Source: Alistipes sp. (GTDB lineage: Bacteria > Bacteroidota > Bacteroidia > Bacteroidales > Rikenellaceae). Taken from it: a DNA stretch of 64,000 bases. Shown piece after piece: positions 10,801 through 19,236 of this stretch (position 1 is the first letter of the stretch; each line of letters begins with the position of its first letter). Position numbers and translations under genes: made by a program. The DNA lies in NCBI GenBank assembly GCA_017536555.1, contig JAFXHE010000019.1:37558-101557 (forward strand), read 5' to 3'. A model generated the notes under the pieces. The model saw only the letters and a program-made list of their open reading frames with translations, made no database searches and was not told the DNA's origin.

Positions 10801-11053
10801 GGAGGATGGCTCATTCTTGCGTTGCCGCAATATGCAGATCGGTTATACTCTGCCCCAGCACCTCACAAAGAAGGCTGCTATCTCACGTCTTCGTATCTTC
10901 GTGATGGCAGAGAACCTCTTCACTCTCACAAAGTACACTGGTTGCGATCCCGAGGTTAACGGTGGTAATGGCTTCGGTACAGAGGCAGGTATCGACCGTG
11001 GTGTATATCCCCAGTCACGCACATTCAGTGTAGGTGTTAACCTTACATTCTAA
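7811..11053 (+). CDS. susC: SusC-type TonB-dependent outer-membrane glycan transporter
   Basis: A 1080-aa protein with a signal peptide (residues 1-25, ending SAFAQ). A carboxypeptidase-regulatory-like domain follows (about 28-98, GTVKDSAGSPIIGAAVVV). Next are the TonB-box region DIDEIVVVGYG at about 102-112, the plug domain (SSITADDLKAQ to VLVTTKRG-like) and a long beta-barrel ending in the typical C-terminal RTFSVGVNLTF. It imports oligosaccharides across the outer membrane with TonB energy, under the lid formed by the SusD protein encoded 12-21 bp downstream. The substrate is inferred to be a beta-glucan from the GH16 and GH3 genes of the same cluster. Codons for residues 86-88 form an uninterrupted run of nine G, which is odd for this gene; it is listed separately. 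Confidence 0.95.
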   Translation: MKNLTYRIALILAILCVGSVSAFAQQVKGTVKDSAGSPIIGAAVVVEGTTVGTTTATDGSFTINATDGQTLVVSYIGYIPATQLVGGGRTEYAIVLEEDTQDIDEIVVVGYGTQKKSVVTAAISSITADDLKAQSNNRIEHVLQGMTTGVTVTAPSGAPDAGAQVRIRGVGSINNSEPLYIVDGMAISGGIDYLNPNDIERIEVLKDAASGAVYGARAANGVILVTTKRGKTGKATVNYDFSYGWQNPWRKPNVLNATEYATIMNEGYINAGQAPIYDNPFEFGEGTDWVGAVINSNAPVMKHDLSISGGSESVNYALSAGYLTREGTVGGNFDRSNYERLTIRTNIGVTVFDSSKKRDWLNKLTVQTSASYARILSTGIDVNSEYGSPLGSAMSISPLLDIYATPEEEESYKTLYPDGYEHIVRDKDGRAYTVVDGNVYNEQSNPLAFLSLPGTKYETDKFIANFVGELTIFDGLKFRSSVGVDLAFWGNHGYSKQYFLSSKRYSYNTVSSETTYDKDGNATVTDKMNYAESASQEMNRGLQYQVENVLSYEKTFGKHSVSVILGQSAISSTSQNVGARAMGLMYPYDPYKITVNNTLGQQSDGHRNGWGSWNSIPYRLASYFGRASYNYDERYMAEVTFRRDGSSRFGDNNKWGNFPSVSVGWNIKNEAFMDNAEWLSALKLRASWGINGNDAIGNFVYAVYMNSGNNYVFGSGGTGSEVINLGSKPSGLANPDARWEESRQTDIGLDAGFFNNRLTFTFDWYNKKTAGMLLSMPVPGYAGDSAPTGNLGDMVNRGVELELGWRDSAGEFNYHVSVNATYNQNELTYLGDDSTHLYGSNHKIGQLTRGSIGLPFPYFYGYVTDGIFQNMDEVNAHTNADGVLLQPKAAPGDVRFKDLDGNGVIDDADRTMIGKGMPDWTFGLNLGFEWKGLDFNMLLQGQAGCEVFNVSRRTDLYYVNLNKSILNRWTGEGTTNKYPRFMFDSANENYRVSDLWLEDGSFLRCRNMQIGYTLPQHLTKKAAISRLRIFVMAENLFTLTKYTGCDPEVNGGNGFGTEAGIDRGVYPQSRTFSVGVNLTF
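8066..8074 (+). repeat. G9 homopolymer inside susC
   Basis: Nine consecutive G bases encode Gly86-Gly88 of the SusC protein, between its regulatory-like domain strands and the TonB-box region. The frame is intact at this length. Gly codons in these genes are otherwise mostly GGT and GGC, so three GGG in a row stand out. A one-base slip would truncate the transporter shortly after the signal peptide. Confidence 0.9.
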
Positions 11054-11074
11054 CCTTAAAACCGAATGATGATT

Positions 11075-12577
11075 ATGAAAAAGATATTTTTTGCACTTTG
11101 CACAGTAGCTGTGATGCTTTCGTCATGCGGTAAGGACTTCGTTACCGTTAAACACAATGGCTCAGAGCCTATGGATGAGTACTTCATCGACGAGGCACGT
11201 ATCTACCAATCATTGGTGGCAGCTTATGACTCTTTGGAGTGGCTCGATTACTTTGATCAGTATGTCAATACATTGACTCTCACTGCCGATGTAATGGCTG
11301 ATGATATCTACTGTGGTGGCTCTAACGAGGGTGACCAGCCTTCAATCGTTAAGACTCACTTCTATACTCTTACCTCAACCGAGCAGCTCGACCGTATTTG
11401 GACTATCTGCTACTCTGGTATCAACCGCTCTTGCATCGTTTTGGAGTATGTTGACCGTGTTCCAGGAATGTCTGATGCTCTGAAGGCACGCTACAAGGCA
11501 GAGGCTACTGTTTTGAAGGCATTCTACTACAAGATTATGTGGAAGTATTGGGGCAACATCCCTTACTACGATGTAAATCTTGAGGCTCCCTACTTTGCAC
11601 CGCAGCTTAAGGCTGACGAGGTTTACGCAAAGTGTGTTGAGAACCTTGAGGCAGTATTTGAGATGGATGCACTTCCTATGAAGGCGGTAGCTGGCGAGGA
11701 GGGTCGCGTAACAAAGGCTATGGCTTATATGCTCTATGCCGAGATGGTTATGTATCAGAACGATGCTACACGTTACGAGCAGGCTCTTAAGTATATGGAG
11801 GAGATTATCAACTCTGGCGAGTATGCACTCGTTGCCGACTATGCTTCAATCTGGCTTGAGTCGGGTGAGTGGGGCACAGAGTCAATCTGGGAGATCAACT
11901 ACATCTCGGAGGGTGCTGTTCGCTCTTGGGGCGCACCTCTTGCAACTGGTGGTACTGTATATCCTATGCTTATTGGTGTTACTGGTGCTCCTGCAGATTC
12001 AGGTTACGTTGGTGGTTGGGGCTTTGGTCCCGTTGCTCCATCGGCTTGGGAGTTGTTCGACGAGGGTGACTCACGTCGTGAGGGCTCTATCCTCAACTTC
12101 TACGAGGAGTTCCCCAACTTGACACTTGGTGAGGAGCGTTGGCAGTATACAGGTCTCTTCCTTAAGAAGTATGTTGCTCGCGTAAATGGTAACCACGGTC
12201 AGCTTGCTGATGGTGATATGAACTATGGTAACAACGTTCGCGTATACCGCTATGCCGAGACTCTGCTTAATGCAGCCGAGTTGGCAGTTCTTACTGGCAA
12301 GGATGGCTCTGCATACCTTCAGCAGGTACGTCAGCGCGCAGGCTGTACAGACACTGGCACCGACCAGCTCTCTATCATCGAGGAGCGTCACAAGGAGTTC
12401 GTAGGCGAGGGTAAGCGTTACTGGGATTTGGTACGTTCAGGCTTGGCAGAGCAGGTTCTTAAGGCTGACAACCACGAGTGGCGTACTATTGACTGGAATC
12501 CTGGCAAGAAGTACTGGCCATTGCCCCAGTCAGAGGTCGACAAGGATCCTAACCTTGTACAGAACGTAGGTTACTAA
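11075..12577 (+). CDS. susD: SusD-type surface glycan-binding lipoprotein
   Basis: A 500-aa SusD/RagB family protein. ATG codons occur at 11066, 11069 and 11075. I chose 11075 because MKKIFFALCTVAVMLSSCGKD is then a compact lipoprotein signal with Cys at the lipobox SSC. The family features are a mostly helical TPR-like body (EYVDRVPGMSDALKARYKAEA, FYYKIMWKYWGNIPY) and the C-terminal segment ERHKEFVGEGKRYWDLVRSG with the closing YWPLPQSEVDKDPNLVQN. It sits on the cell surface, binds the glycan and closes the SusC pore. It follows susC by about 20 bp and is certainly cotranscribed with it. Confidence 0.95.
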   Translation: MKKIFFALCTVAVMLSSCGKDFVTVKHNGSEPMDEYFIDEARIYQSLVAAYDSLEWLDYFDQYVNTLTLTADVMADDIYCGGSNEGDQPSIVKTHFYTLTSTEQLDRIWTICYSGINRSCIVLEYVDRVPGMSDALKARYKAEATVLKAFYYKIMWKYWGNIPYYDVNLEAPYFAPQLKADEVYAKCVENLEAVFEMDALPMKAVAGEEGRVTKAMAYMLYAEMVMYQNDATRYEQALKYMEEIINSGEYALVADYASIWLESGEWGTESIWEINYISEGAVRSWGAPLATGGTVYPMLIGVTGAPADSGYVGGWGFGPVAPSAWELFDEGDSRREGSILNFYEEFPNLTLGEERWQYTGLFLKKYVARVNGNHGQLADGDMNYGNNVRVYRYAETLLNAAELAVLTGKDGSAYLQQVRQRAGCTDTGTDQLSIIEERHKEFVGEGKRYWDLVRSGLAEQVLKADNHEWRTIDWNPGKKYWPLPQSEVDKDPNLVQNVGY

Positions 12578-12623
12578 ACAACCGACAGTGTAGATTAAGT
12601 ATAACTTAAAAACACAGACAAGT

Positions 12624-15182
12624 ATGAAAAAGATGTTTAAATATATAGCTGCGGCTCTGCTTGCACTGCCTATGCTCGTTGTCGGTTGTACACCCGACTA
12701 TCCGACGCCCGACCAGAGCAAGTTGCCCTCGGCTGAAGATTTTGATGTAACGATTGACGTCAACCAAGAGACAAACTATGTAACCTTCACTATGAACAAT
12801 ACTGGTATGGTGCCTATGTTCATCTTTGGTGAAGACCAGAAGGTTGACGGTAAGGCTAACAAGACTTACGCCTATACGGGCAACGGCATCTCGCTTCGTT
12901 TCCGCGATGCTGGTGACTACACCGTAGAGGTTAAGGCTTATAACGCTAACGGTGTGTCGGTAGGCTCAAAGGTCTATGAGTTTACAATGGAGAACACATA
13001 CCGCGATCCGTTTGACGCATCTCCTTATATGAAGGCGATGGCAAACACTTGGCAGTGGGATCAGGCAAACAAGGGTCACTTTGGTTGCGGCTCTATCAAT
13101 GCCGAGACAGGTAAGGCTACCACAGACGGTACTGACTGGTGGTCTTGCGATCCTGATGGCAAGGAGGGTATGGGTCTTTATGACGATACTTTGACCTTCA
13201 CAGAGGATGGTAAGTATACATTCAACCCTGGCGAGGGTGGTACTGTATATGTAAACTGGGGTATGAACGGCTACAGCGACTATGCACAGTACTGGGATGG
13301 TACAGAGACCGACTTCCAGGTACCTATGGAGGAGTTCACTTGTGCATACACCATCGAGAACAACTGGAACGATGCAGGTATCGAGGAGATCTACCTCGTA
13401 CTTGAGCAGGGCAAGAACCTATCGTATATTCCTCACGTTACAGCTTTGAACGAGCCTCGCTACCGCTTCCTTGAGACTAATGCAGGTAACATCCGCAAGA
13501 CATTGTCACTCGTTCAGGAGGCTCCCACCGAGAATGGTGGTGGCGGTATCGCTTGGAAGTATCAGTTTGTTCCATTTGTACACGTAGCAGGCCCCGAGGA
13601 GTTGTTGGCAGGCACTGACGCAGCTGGTAAGGTATGGGTGATGGATGCTGATGCACAGGGTCACCTCGGTTGTGGTGAAAGCGTTGAGAACCCCGCAGGC
13701 TGGTGGTCAGCACCCGCACAGGATAAGGCTGCATACGGTATGTACGACGATGAGATCACCTTCACTCCTGATGGTAAGTATATCTACAACCCAGGTCCCG
13801 ACGGTTTGATGTACATCAACTGGGGCGTGACAGCTATTGGTCCTAACCCAGGTGCAGAGCCCGATATCGACATCGAGTGGTCATTGACAGAGAGCACCTA
13901 CACATTTGATGGCTCGACTATCACTTTGGCAGCAAATACTCCTATGGTATATGTTCCCTCTGACCACGTTTGGGCTAATCCCGTATTCCACGTGACAGAG
14001 ATCACCGAGACCAAGCTCGTTGTTGTTGCCGAGAACCCTGGCTGCTACTGGCAGATGATATTCAAGGCACGCGACGTGAAGGCTCCCGCTGTGACATTTG
14101 ACGGCGTAGACGTTGCTTCAGGCTTTGCAGAGATTACTCTGGCACAGGGTCAGGAGATTGCTGTAACAGGTGTTAACTTTGATGAGGCTTGGATTGATCC
14201 CGACTTCTTCGAGGTTGTAAACGCAAGCACATTGAAGTTCTTGGCAGAGAATGGCGACTACCGCGTATCGTGGGATGGTAAGTGGTTCAAGGTTGTTCCT
14301 ATGTACAACGGCGAGAAGGCTACTTATGACAATGGTAAGGCATTGTGGATCATCGGTGACGGTGGTGGTAAGCCTACTGTTGACAACCTTATCGGCTGGA
14401 ACACTGGCGAGGCACCGCTGCCTTGCGCTAAGATTGGCGAGAACACCTACCGCATCACTTTGGCTATGAAGGCTGAGGGTGGCTCTGTTAAGGTATTCGG
14501 TCAGTCTGACTGGGGCGTTGAGTGGACAAAGGATAAGTATGGTACTGTAACTGACAATGGTTTCTTCCACATCCCTGGTGATGATGGTAATATCCACACT
14601 ATCGAGGGTACAGAGCCTGGCTACTACACATTCTTCTTCACTGACAACGACGGCATCCTCGATATGGAGGTTAAGAAGTTGGCTGTTAAGCCATCAGAGC
14701 TTGATCCCGCAGCTGCAACAAACCTCTGGAAGGGCGGCTATGCTGTAACCTATTGGTTTGCTGATTCAAGCTGGGCACAGATTGGCGATCCCGAGGTAGA
14801 GGTAGATGGCGCAAACTATAAGATCACTATCCCCGAGGGTATTGGTGGTGCACAGTGGCAGGGTCAGATGGCTATCCTCACCGACATCAACACCGAGGAG
14901 GGTAAGAAGTATGACTTCCAGGTTAAGCTCTACTCTGAAACCGACCAGAAGGCTGACGCTATCACCATCAAGCTGTGCAACGGCTTGGAGGGTGCTGCAG
15001 ACGACCCATTCTACTTCGATCCAAAGGTGGGTGTAACCTCATTCGAGGAGTTTACTTATATGCAGTGGGGCATGGCTGGTAAGGCTTGTACCCCCGCGAA
15101 GCTCGTTCTTGACTTTGGCGGTTGCGTTCCTGGTAGCGTAATCGAGGTTCGAGGACTTGTTCTTCAGGAGCACGTTGAGTAA
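12624..15182 (+). CDS. SusE-position surface glycan-binding lipoprotein with duplicated domain
   Basis: An 852-aa lipoprotein (signal ending VVGCTPD). Residues about 35-125 form a PKD/Ig-like module. Two copies of a domain of about 90 residues follow: one near residues 140-230 (WQWDQANKGHFGCG, GMGLYDDTLTF, YVNWGMNG), the other near 335-425 (WVMDADAQGHLGCG, YGMYDDEITF, YINWGVTA). The C-terminal third contains a SusE/SusF-like region (GQSDWGVEWTKDKYGT) and a final CBM-like beta-sandwich. No catalytic motif is seen. Its position right after SusD and its architecture indicate a non-catalytic surface glycan-binding protein. A terminator lies 16 bp downstream, so it ends the susCD transcript or marks a partial stop. 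Confidence 0.82.
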   Translation: MKKMFKYIAAALLALPMLVVGCTPDYPTPDQSKLPSAEDFDVTIDVNQETNYVTFTMNNTGMVPMFIFGEDQKVDGKANKTYAYTGNGISLRFRDAGDYTVEVKAYNANGVSVGSKVYEFTMENTYRDPFDASPYMKAMANTWQWDQANKGHFGCGSINAETGKATTDGTDWWSCDPDGKEGMGLYDDTLTFTEDGKYTFNPGEGGTVYVNWGMNGYSDYAQYWDGTETDFQVPMEEFTCAYTIENNWNDAGIEEIYLVLEQGKNLSYIPHVTALNEPRYRFLETNAGNIRKTLSLVQEAPTENGGGGIAWKYQFVPFVHVAGPEELLAGTDAAGKVWVMDADAQGHLGCGESVENPAGWWSAPAQDKAAYGMYDDEITFTPDGKYIYNPGPDGLMYINWGVTAIGPNPGAEPDIDIEWSLTESTYTFDGSTITLAANTPMVYVPSDHVWANPVFHVTEITETKLVVVAENPGCYWQMIFKARDVKAPAVTFDGVDVASGFAEITLAQGQEIAVTGVNFDEAWIDPDFFEVVNASTLKFLAENGDYRVSWDGKWFKVVPMYNGEKATYDNGKALWIIGDGGGKPTVDNLIGWNTGEAPLPCAKIGENTYRITLAMKAEGGSVKVFGQSDWGVEWTKDKYGTVTDNGFFHIPGDDGNIHTIEGTEPGYYTFFFTDNDGILDMEVKKLAVKPSELDPAAATNLWKGGYAVTYWFADSSWAQIGDPEVEVDGANYKITIPEGIGGAQWQGQMAILTDINTEEGKKYDFQVKLYSETDQKADAITIKLCNGLEGAADDPFYFDPKVGVTSFEEFTYMQWGMAGKACTPAKLVLDFGGCVPGSVIEVRGLVLQEHVE

Positions 15183-15197
15183 TCTCTTATCATAAAT

Positions 15198-15232
15198 GGC
15201 AAGCAGGGCATCGTGCTCTGCTTGCCTTTATT
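15198..15232 (+). terminator. intrinsic terminator after the SusE-like gene
   Basis: GGCAAGCAGGGCA pairs with TGCTCTGCTTGCC (one mismatch) around a 3-nt loop, followed by TTTATT. It separates susCDE from the GH16 and GH3 genes. Read-through may still serve the enzymes. Confidence 0.8.
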
Positions 15233-15272
15233 GTAATATCAAGTATACGGCACTAATTATAACATTCTAACA

Positions 15273-16790
15273 ATGAAATACTTACGTTATTTACTTTCAT
15301 TTATTGCCGTAAGCACAGTGCTTGCAGCTACGGCCTGTTCAAATGATGGCGACGAGAACACCACAAAACCCAAGGGTACACTTTCGCTCAGCGTTGAGGT
15401 TCTTACGGTAAGCTACGACAAGCAGACCGTTAACGTCACTGTTGAGGCGGATACAGAGTGGGGAGCATACCCACAGTGTGACTGGGTAAAGGTTACACCA
15501 AGTGGCGGTGTGGCAGGCTCAACAAAGTTGCGCGTAAGCATCGACGAGAACACTACGAATGATGTGCGCACAAGCAGCATCGAGTTCCGTGTGCGTGACA
15601 GAGTATTCACGCTTCCTGTCAAGCAGAACTACGACGTAGAGGCTGTGGCTATTGCCGACGAGAAGTTCCTTGCGGCACTTGTCGCCAAGTATGACAGCGA
15701 CGGTGACGGCATATTAAGCACCAAGGAGGCATCGGAGGTAACACGCATAGAGTGTGCTGGCTGCGGTATCGAGTCGATGGCAGAGCTTGGCACATACTTC
15801 ACGCAGGTAACATATCTCGACTGCTCAAATAACAACCTAACAACACTGGATGTAACACAACTCACAGACCTTGTGTATCTCGACTGCTCTGGCAACAATC
15901 TTACGGAGCTTGACATACAGCGTCTGTTGCGTCTTGAAACACTCGACTGCACCAACAATGCCAACTTGGAGAAGATATATGTGTGGTTTAACTTCTCGGC
16001 TCCTGCTGGTTTCTCGAAGCCCGAAGGTGCAGAGTATATAGAACCGTCAATAGCCACACCCGAGGGCTATGAGCTGGTGTGGCACGACGAGTTTGACACA
16101 GCTGGCGTATCGACACCCTCGACAGAGAACTGGTGGTATGAGACAGGCGCAGGAGGCTGGGGTAACAACGAGCTTCAGGACTATGTGGCAGGCGGCAAGT
16201 ATAAGGATGTACGCATCGCCGAGGTATCAGACGGCACTTTGAAAATCACTGCACAGAAGATTGACGGCAAGGTGCGCTCGGTGCGTATGAACACCAACTT
16301 GGGTTGGACGTATGGCTACTTTGAGGGTCGTCTCAAGCTATGTAAAGGTAGAGGTACTTGGCCAGCATTTTGGATGATGCCCAAGAACTTCCGTGCTTGG
16401 CCCGATGATGGCGAGATTGACATTATGGAGCACGTAGGCTATCACGAGAACTATGTGTCGTCGTCGATACACTGTAAGGCATACTACCACTCTATCGGTA
16501 CACAGAAGACCAACGAGATATATATCGCGACAGCGACCGAGGAGTTCCACACCTACGCTGTAGAGTGGACACCCGATTACCTTAAGTTCTACTTCGACGG
16601 CAAGCTACATTTCACCTTCAATAACGATGGCAAGGGCGATAAAAATACTTGGCCCTTCAACGCGCCGTTCTACCTCAAGCTCAACCTTGCGTGGGGTGGC
16701 AACTGGGGTGGTGCTATGGGCGTTGATGAGGGATGTCTACCCACGACATACGAGATTGACTATGTGCGTGTGTTCCAGAAAATTGAGTAA
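15273..16790 (+). CDS. GH16 beta-glucanase with BACON and leucine-rich repeats
   Basis: A 505-aa lipoprotein (ATACSND lipobox). The order is a BACON domain (about 37-123), an EF-hand-like stretch DSDGDGILSTKE (about 143-154), then a short leucine-rich-repeat block (about 180-235; YLDCSNNNLTTLDV, YLDCSGNNLTELDI). The GH16 catalytic domain runs from about 268 to the end. The active-site motif GEIDIMEH gives E381 as nucleophile, D383 and E386 as acid/base, in the beta-bulge form found in laminarinase/lichenase-type GH16. It is expected to act at the surface or in the periplasm on beta-1,3- or mixed-linkage glucan. The GH3 gene 70 bp downstream would finish the oligosaccharides. Exact linkage specificity cannot be read from the sequence. 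Confidence 0.9.
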   Translation: MKYLRYLLSFIAVSTVLAATACSNDGDENTTKPKGTLSLSVEVLTVSYDKQTVNVTVEADTEWGAYPQCDWVKVTPSGGVAGSTKLRVSIDENTTNDVRTSSIEFRVRDRVFTLPVKQNYDVEAVAIADEKFLAALVAKYDSDGDGILSTKEASEVTRIECAGCGIESMAELGTYFTQVTYLDCSNNNLTTLDVTQLTDLVYLDCSGNNLTELDIQRLLRLETLDCTNNANLEKIYVWFNFSAPAGFSKPEGAEYIEPSIATPEGYELVWHDEFDTAGVSTPSTENWWYETGAGGWGNNELQDYVAGGKYKDVRIAEVSDGTLKITAQKIDGKVRSVRMNTNLGWTYGYFEGRLKLCKGRGTWPAFWMMPKNFRAWPDDGEIDIMEHVGYHENYVSSSIHCKAYYHSIGTQKTNEIYIATATEEFHTYAVEWTPDYLKFYFDGKLHFTFNNDGKGDKNTWPFNAPFYLKLNLAWGGNWGGAMGVDEGCLPTTYEIDYVRVFQKIE

Positions 16791-16859
16791 CTCAAAACAC
16801 GACGCAAAACAGGTTTATATACCATATAAAACTGCATATAATCTAAAAAAACATAGGCT

Positions 16860-19079
16860 ATGAAACTAAAGCATCTACTACTGTGTTGTCTATTTGCTGC
16901 TGTGGGCTGTACTACCGCCACAACAACACCAGACAATGAGATTGACCGTAAGGTTGAAGAGTTGCTCGCACAGATGACCCTGCGCGAGAAGATAGGACAG
17001 ATGAATCAGGTATCGGGAGGAGCCAACCTCTGTGACTGGGCCGCCTCGGGCGACCTCGGCTCGATACTCAACTGTGTCGACCCCGCAGAGATTAATGCTG
17101 TACAGAGGGCTGCCGTTGAGCAGAGCCGCTTGGGTATACCCGTGCTTGTGAGTCGTGATGTTATACACGGCTTCCGCACAATATTCCCCATACCTCTGGG
17201 TATGGCTGCTACGTTTGACCCCGCAGTAGTGGAGCAGGGCGCACGTATCGCCGCTGTGGAGGCTACAGCCTCGGGTGTGCGCTGGACATTCTCACCTATG
17301 CTCGACATTGCACGTGACCCACGCTGGGGACGTGTTGCCGAGGGCTCGGGCGAGGATACATACCTCGACGTGCAGATGGGCGTAGCTATGGTAAAGGGCT
17401 ATCAGGGCGACGACTATGCCGACCCTACATCTATGGCTGCGTGCGTGAAGCACTTTGTGGGCTACGGTGCTGCCGAGGGTGGTCGTGACTATAATACCAC
17501 GATGATCTCGGAGCGTGCCCTACGCAACGTATATTTCCCCGCATTCAAGGCGTGCATCGACGCTGGCGCATTGACACTTATGACCTCGTTTAACGATGTA
17601 GATGGTCTGCCCTCAACGGGTAATAGCTGGTTGCTCGACGACATCCTACGCAAGGAGTGGGGCTTCGACGGTATGGTTGTTACCGACTGGAACTCGGCAG
17701 GCGAGATGATTGCTCACGGCTACGCCGAGGATCTCAAACACTCGGCAGAGCTGGCTGTGAATGCAGGTGTAGATATGGATATGATGTCTTTCGGCTTTAT
17801 TGAGCATATCGAGGAGCTTATCAACGAGGGTAAAATAGAGATGCAGACCATTGACAACGCTGTGCGCAACATCTTGCGCCTGAAGTTCCGTCTTGGCTTG
17901 TTTGAGAACCCCTATGTCGATGAGGCAAAGGCACGCGAGAAGGTATATGCTCCCGAACACCTTGAGGCGGCAAAGCAGTGTGCTGTAGAGTCGGCTATAC
18001 TCCTGCAGAACAACAACAATGTGCTGCCCCTGACAGATGCAAAGCGTATCCTTGTTACAGGCCCTATGGCCAATGCACAGTTTGACCAGCTCGGTACTTG
18101 GGCATTTGATGGCGAGGAGGCATACACCGTAACACCACTTATGGCACTGCGCGACGACTACGATGTTGTCTATGAGCCAGGCTTGACATATAGCCGTGAC
18201 ACAAATAAGGCGGGCATCCCCGCAGCAGTACGCGCAGCAGCTGGTGTTGACGCAGTGGTAGTATGTGTCGGCGAGGAGGCTATCCTCTCTGGCGAGGCAC
18301 ACTGTCTATCACAGCTCAACTTGCAGGGTGCACAGAGTGAACTTATAGCGGAGCTCAACAAGACAGGCAAGCCCATAGTGGTTGTTGTCATCGCAGGTCG
18401 TCCCTTGACCATCGAGCGCGACTTGGCAGAGTGTGATGCTATGCTCTACTCATTCCATCCTGGAACAATGGGTGGCGAGGCTATCGCCGACCTTATCACA
18501 GGTCGCGCAGTACCCTCTGGCAAGACTCCGATGACCTTCCTGCGCGATGCTGGTCAGGCACCCTTCTACTACAACCATCCTATGACTGGCCGCCCCAACA
18601 ACGGCACAGAGACCCTCCTCAACGACATTCCGCTTAAGGCTGGTCAGACATCGCTGGGCTGCACATCATACTACCTCGACACAGGCTACGGCCCGTTGTT
18701 CCCCTTCGGCTACGGTCTATCGTACACAACCTTCGACTACTCTTGTATCACTATCGACAAGACAGAGTACACAGAGGGTGATGTTATCGTGGTGGAGTAT
18801 GACCTAACAAATAGTGGCAAGGTGGATGCTACGGAGGTTGCACAGCTCTATGTACGCGACCTTGTAGGCTCTGTTGTACGTCCCGTGAAGGAGTTGAAGG
18901 GCTTTGAGCGCGTCTATCTTAAGGCTGGCGAGACCAAGCATTGCCGCTTTGAGCTTCCCGTAGCGGAGCTTGCATTCTGGAACCGCGATATGGAGTATGT
19001 TGTCGAGCCTGGTAAGTTCCAGCTGTGGGTGGCTGGAGACTCTGCTTCGGGCGAGGCACTCGCTTTCGAGGTTAAGTAA
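16860..19079 (+). CDS. GH3 beta-glucosidase, lipoprotein
   Basis: A 739-aa protein with a lipoprotein signal (AAVGCTT). It has the two-domain GH3 body and a C-terminal fibronectin-III-like domain (TNSGKVDATEVAQLYVRD). The nucleophile is D276 in MVVTDWNS. Other family landmarks are MTLREKIGQM, RDPRWGRVAEGSGED and VKHFVGYGAAEGGRDYN. It removes terminal beta-linked glucose from oligosaccharides, probably in the periplasm, and completes the GH16 pathway. It is in line with the GH16 gene (69 bp gap) and followed by a strong hairpin, so the two probably share a transcript. Confidence 0.93.
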   Translation: MKLKHLLLCCLFAAVGCTTATTTPDNEIDRKVEELLAQMTLREKIGQMNQVSGGANLCDWAASGDLGSILNCVDPAEINAVQRAAVEQSRLGIPVLVSRDVIHGFRTIFPIPLGMAATFDPAVVEQGARIAAVEATASGVRWTFSPMLDIARDPRWGRVAEGSGEDTYLDVQMGVAMVKGYQGDDYADPTSMAACVKHFVGYGAAEGGRDYNTTMISERALRNVYFPAFKACIDAGALTLMTSFNDVDGLPSTGNSWLLDDILRKEWGFDGMVVTDWNSAGEMIAHGYAEDLKHSAELAVNAGVDMDMMSFGFIEHIEELINEGKIEMQTIDNAVRNILRLKFRLGLFENPYVDEAKAREKVYAPEHLEAAKQCAVESAILLQNNNNVLPLTDAKRILVTGPMANAQFDQLGTWAFDGEEAYTVTPLMALRDDYDVVYEPGLTYSRDTNKAGIPAAVRAAAGVDAVVVCVGEEAILSGEAHCLSQLNLQGAQSELIAELNKTGKPIVVVVIAGRPLTIERDLAECDAMLYSFHPGTMGGEAIADLITGRAVPSGKTPMTFLRDAGQAPFYYNHPMTGRPNNGTETLLNDIPLKAGQTSLGCTSYYLDTGYGPLFPFGYGLSYTTFDYSCITIDKTEYTEGDVIVVEYDLTNSGKVDATEVAQLYVRDLVGSVVRPVKELKGFERVYLKAGETKHCRFELPVAELAFWNRDMEYVVEPGKFQLWVAGDSASGEALAFEVK

Positions 19080-19109
19080 CAGCGAACCAATAACCATAAA
19101 GCATAAGCG

Positions 19110-19142
19110 ACAACCTGTCGGACGTGAAGTCCGACAGGTTGT
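19110..19142 (+). terminator. hairpin after the GH3 gene
   Basis: A perfect 14-bp stem (left arm ACAACCTGTCGGAC) around loop GTGAA lies 31 bp after the GH3 stop. Only a weak T-rich tail (CTACTTTATA) follows, yet the stem stability and position support termination. Confidence 0.7.
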
Positions 19143-19177
19143 CTACTTTATAGCGCGGCATCTACTCTCATAAAGCA

Positions 19178-19214
19178 ATTAGGCTGACAGGACAAGATGT
19201 CCTATCAGCCTAAT
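19178..19214 (-). terminator. terminator of transketolase gene
   Basis: A 16-bp stem with arms ATTAGGCTGACAGGAC and GTCCTATCAGCCTAAT and a 5-nt loop. The single mismatch on the plus strand becomes a G-U pair when read from the minus strand, so it fits the leftward transketolase transcript that ends at 19237. Confidence 0.75.
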
Positions 19215-19236
19215 TTGGTATATTAAGGAGTAGTTA

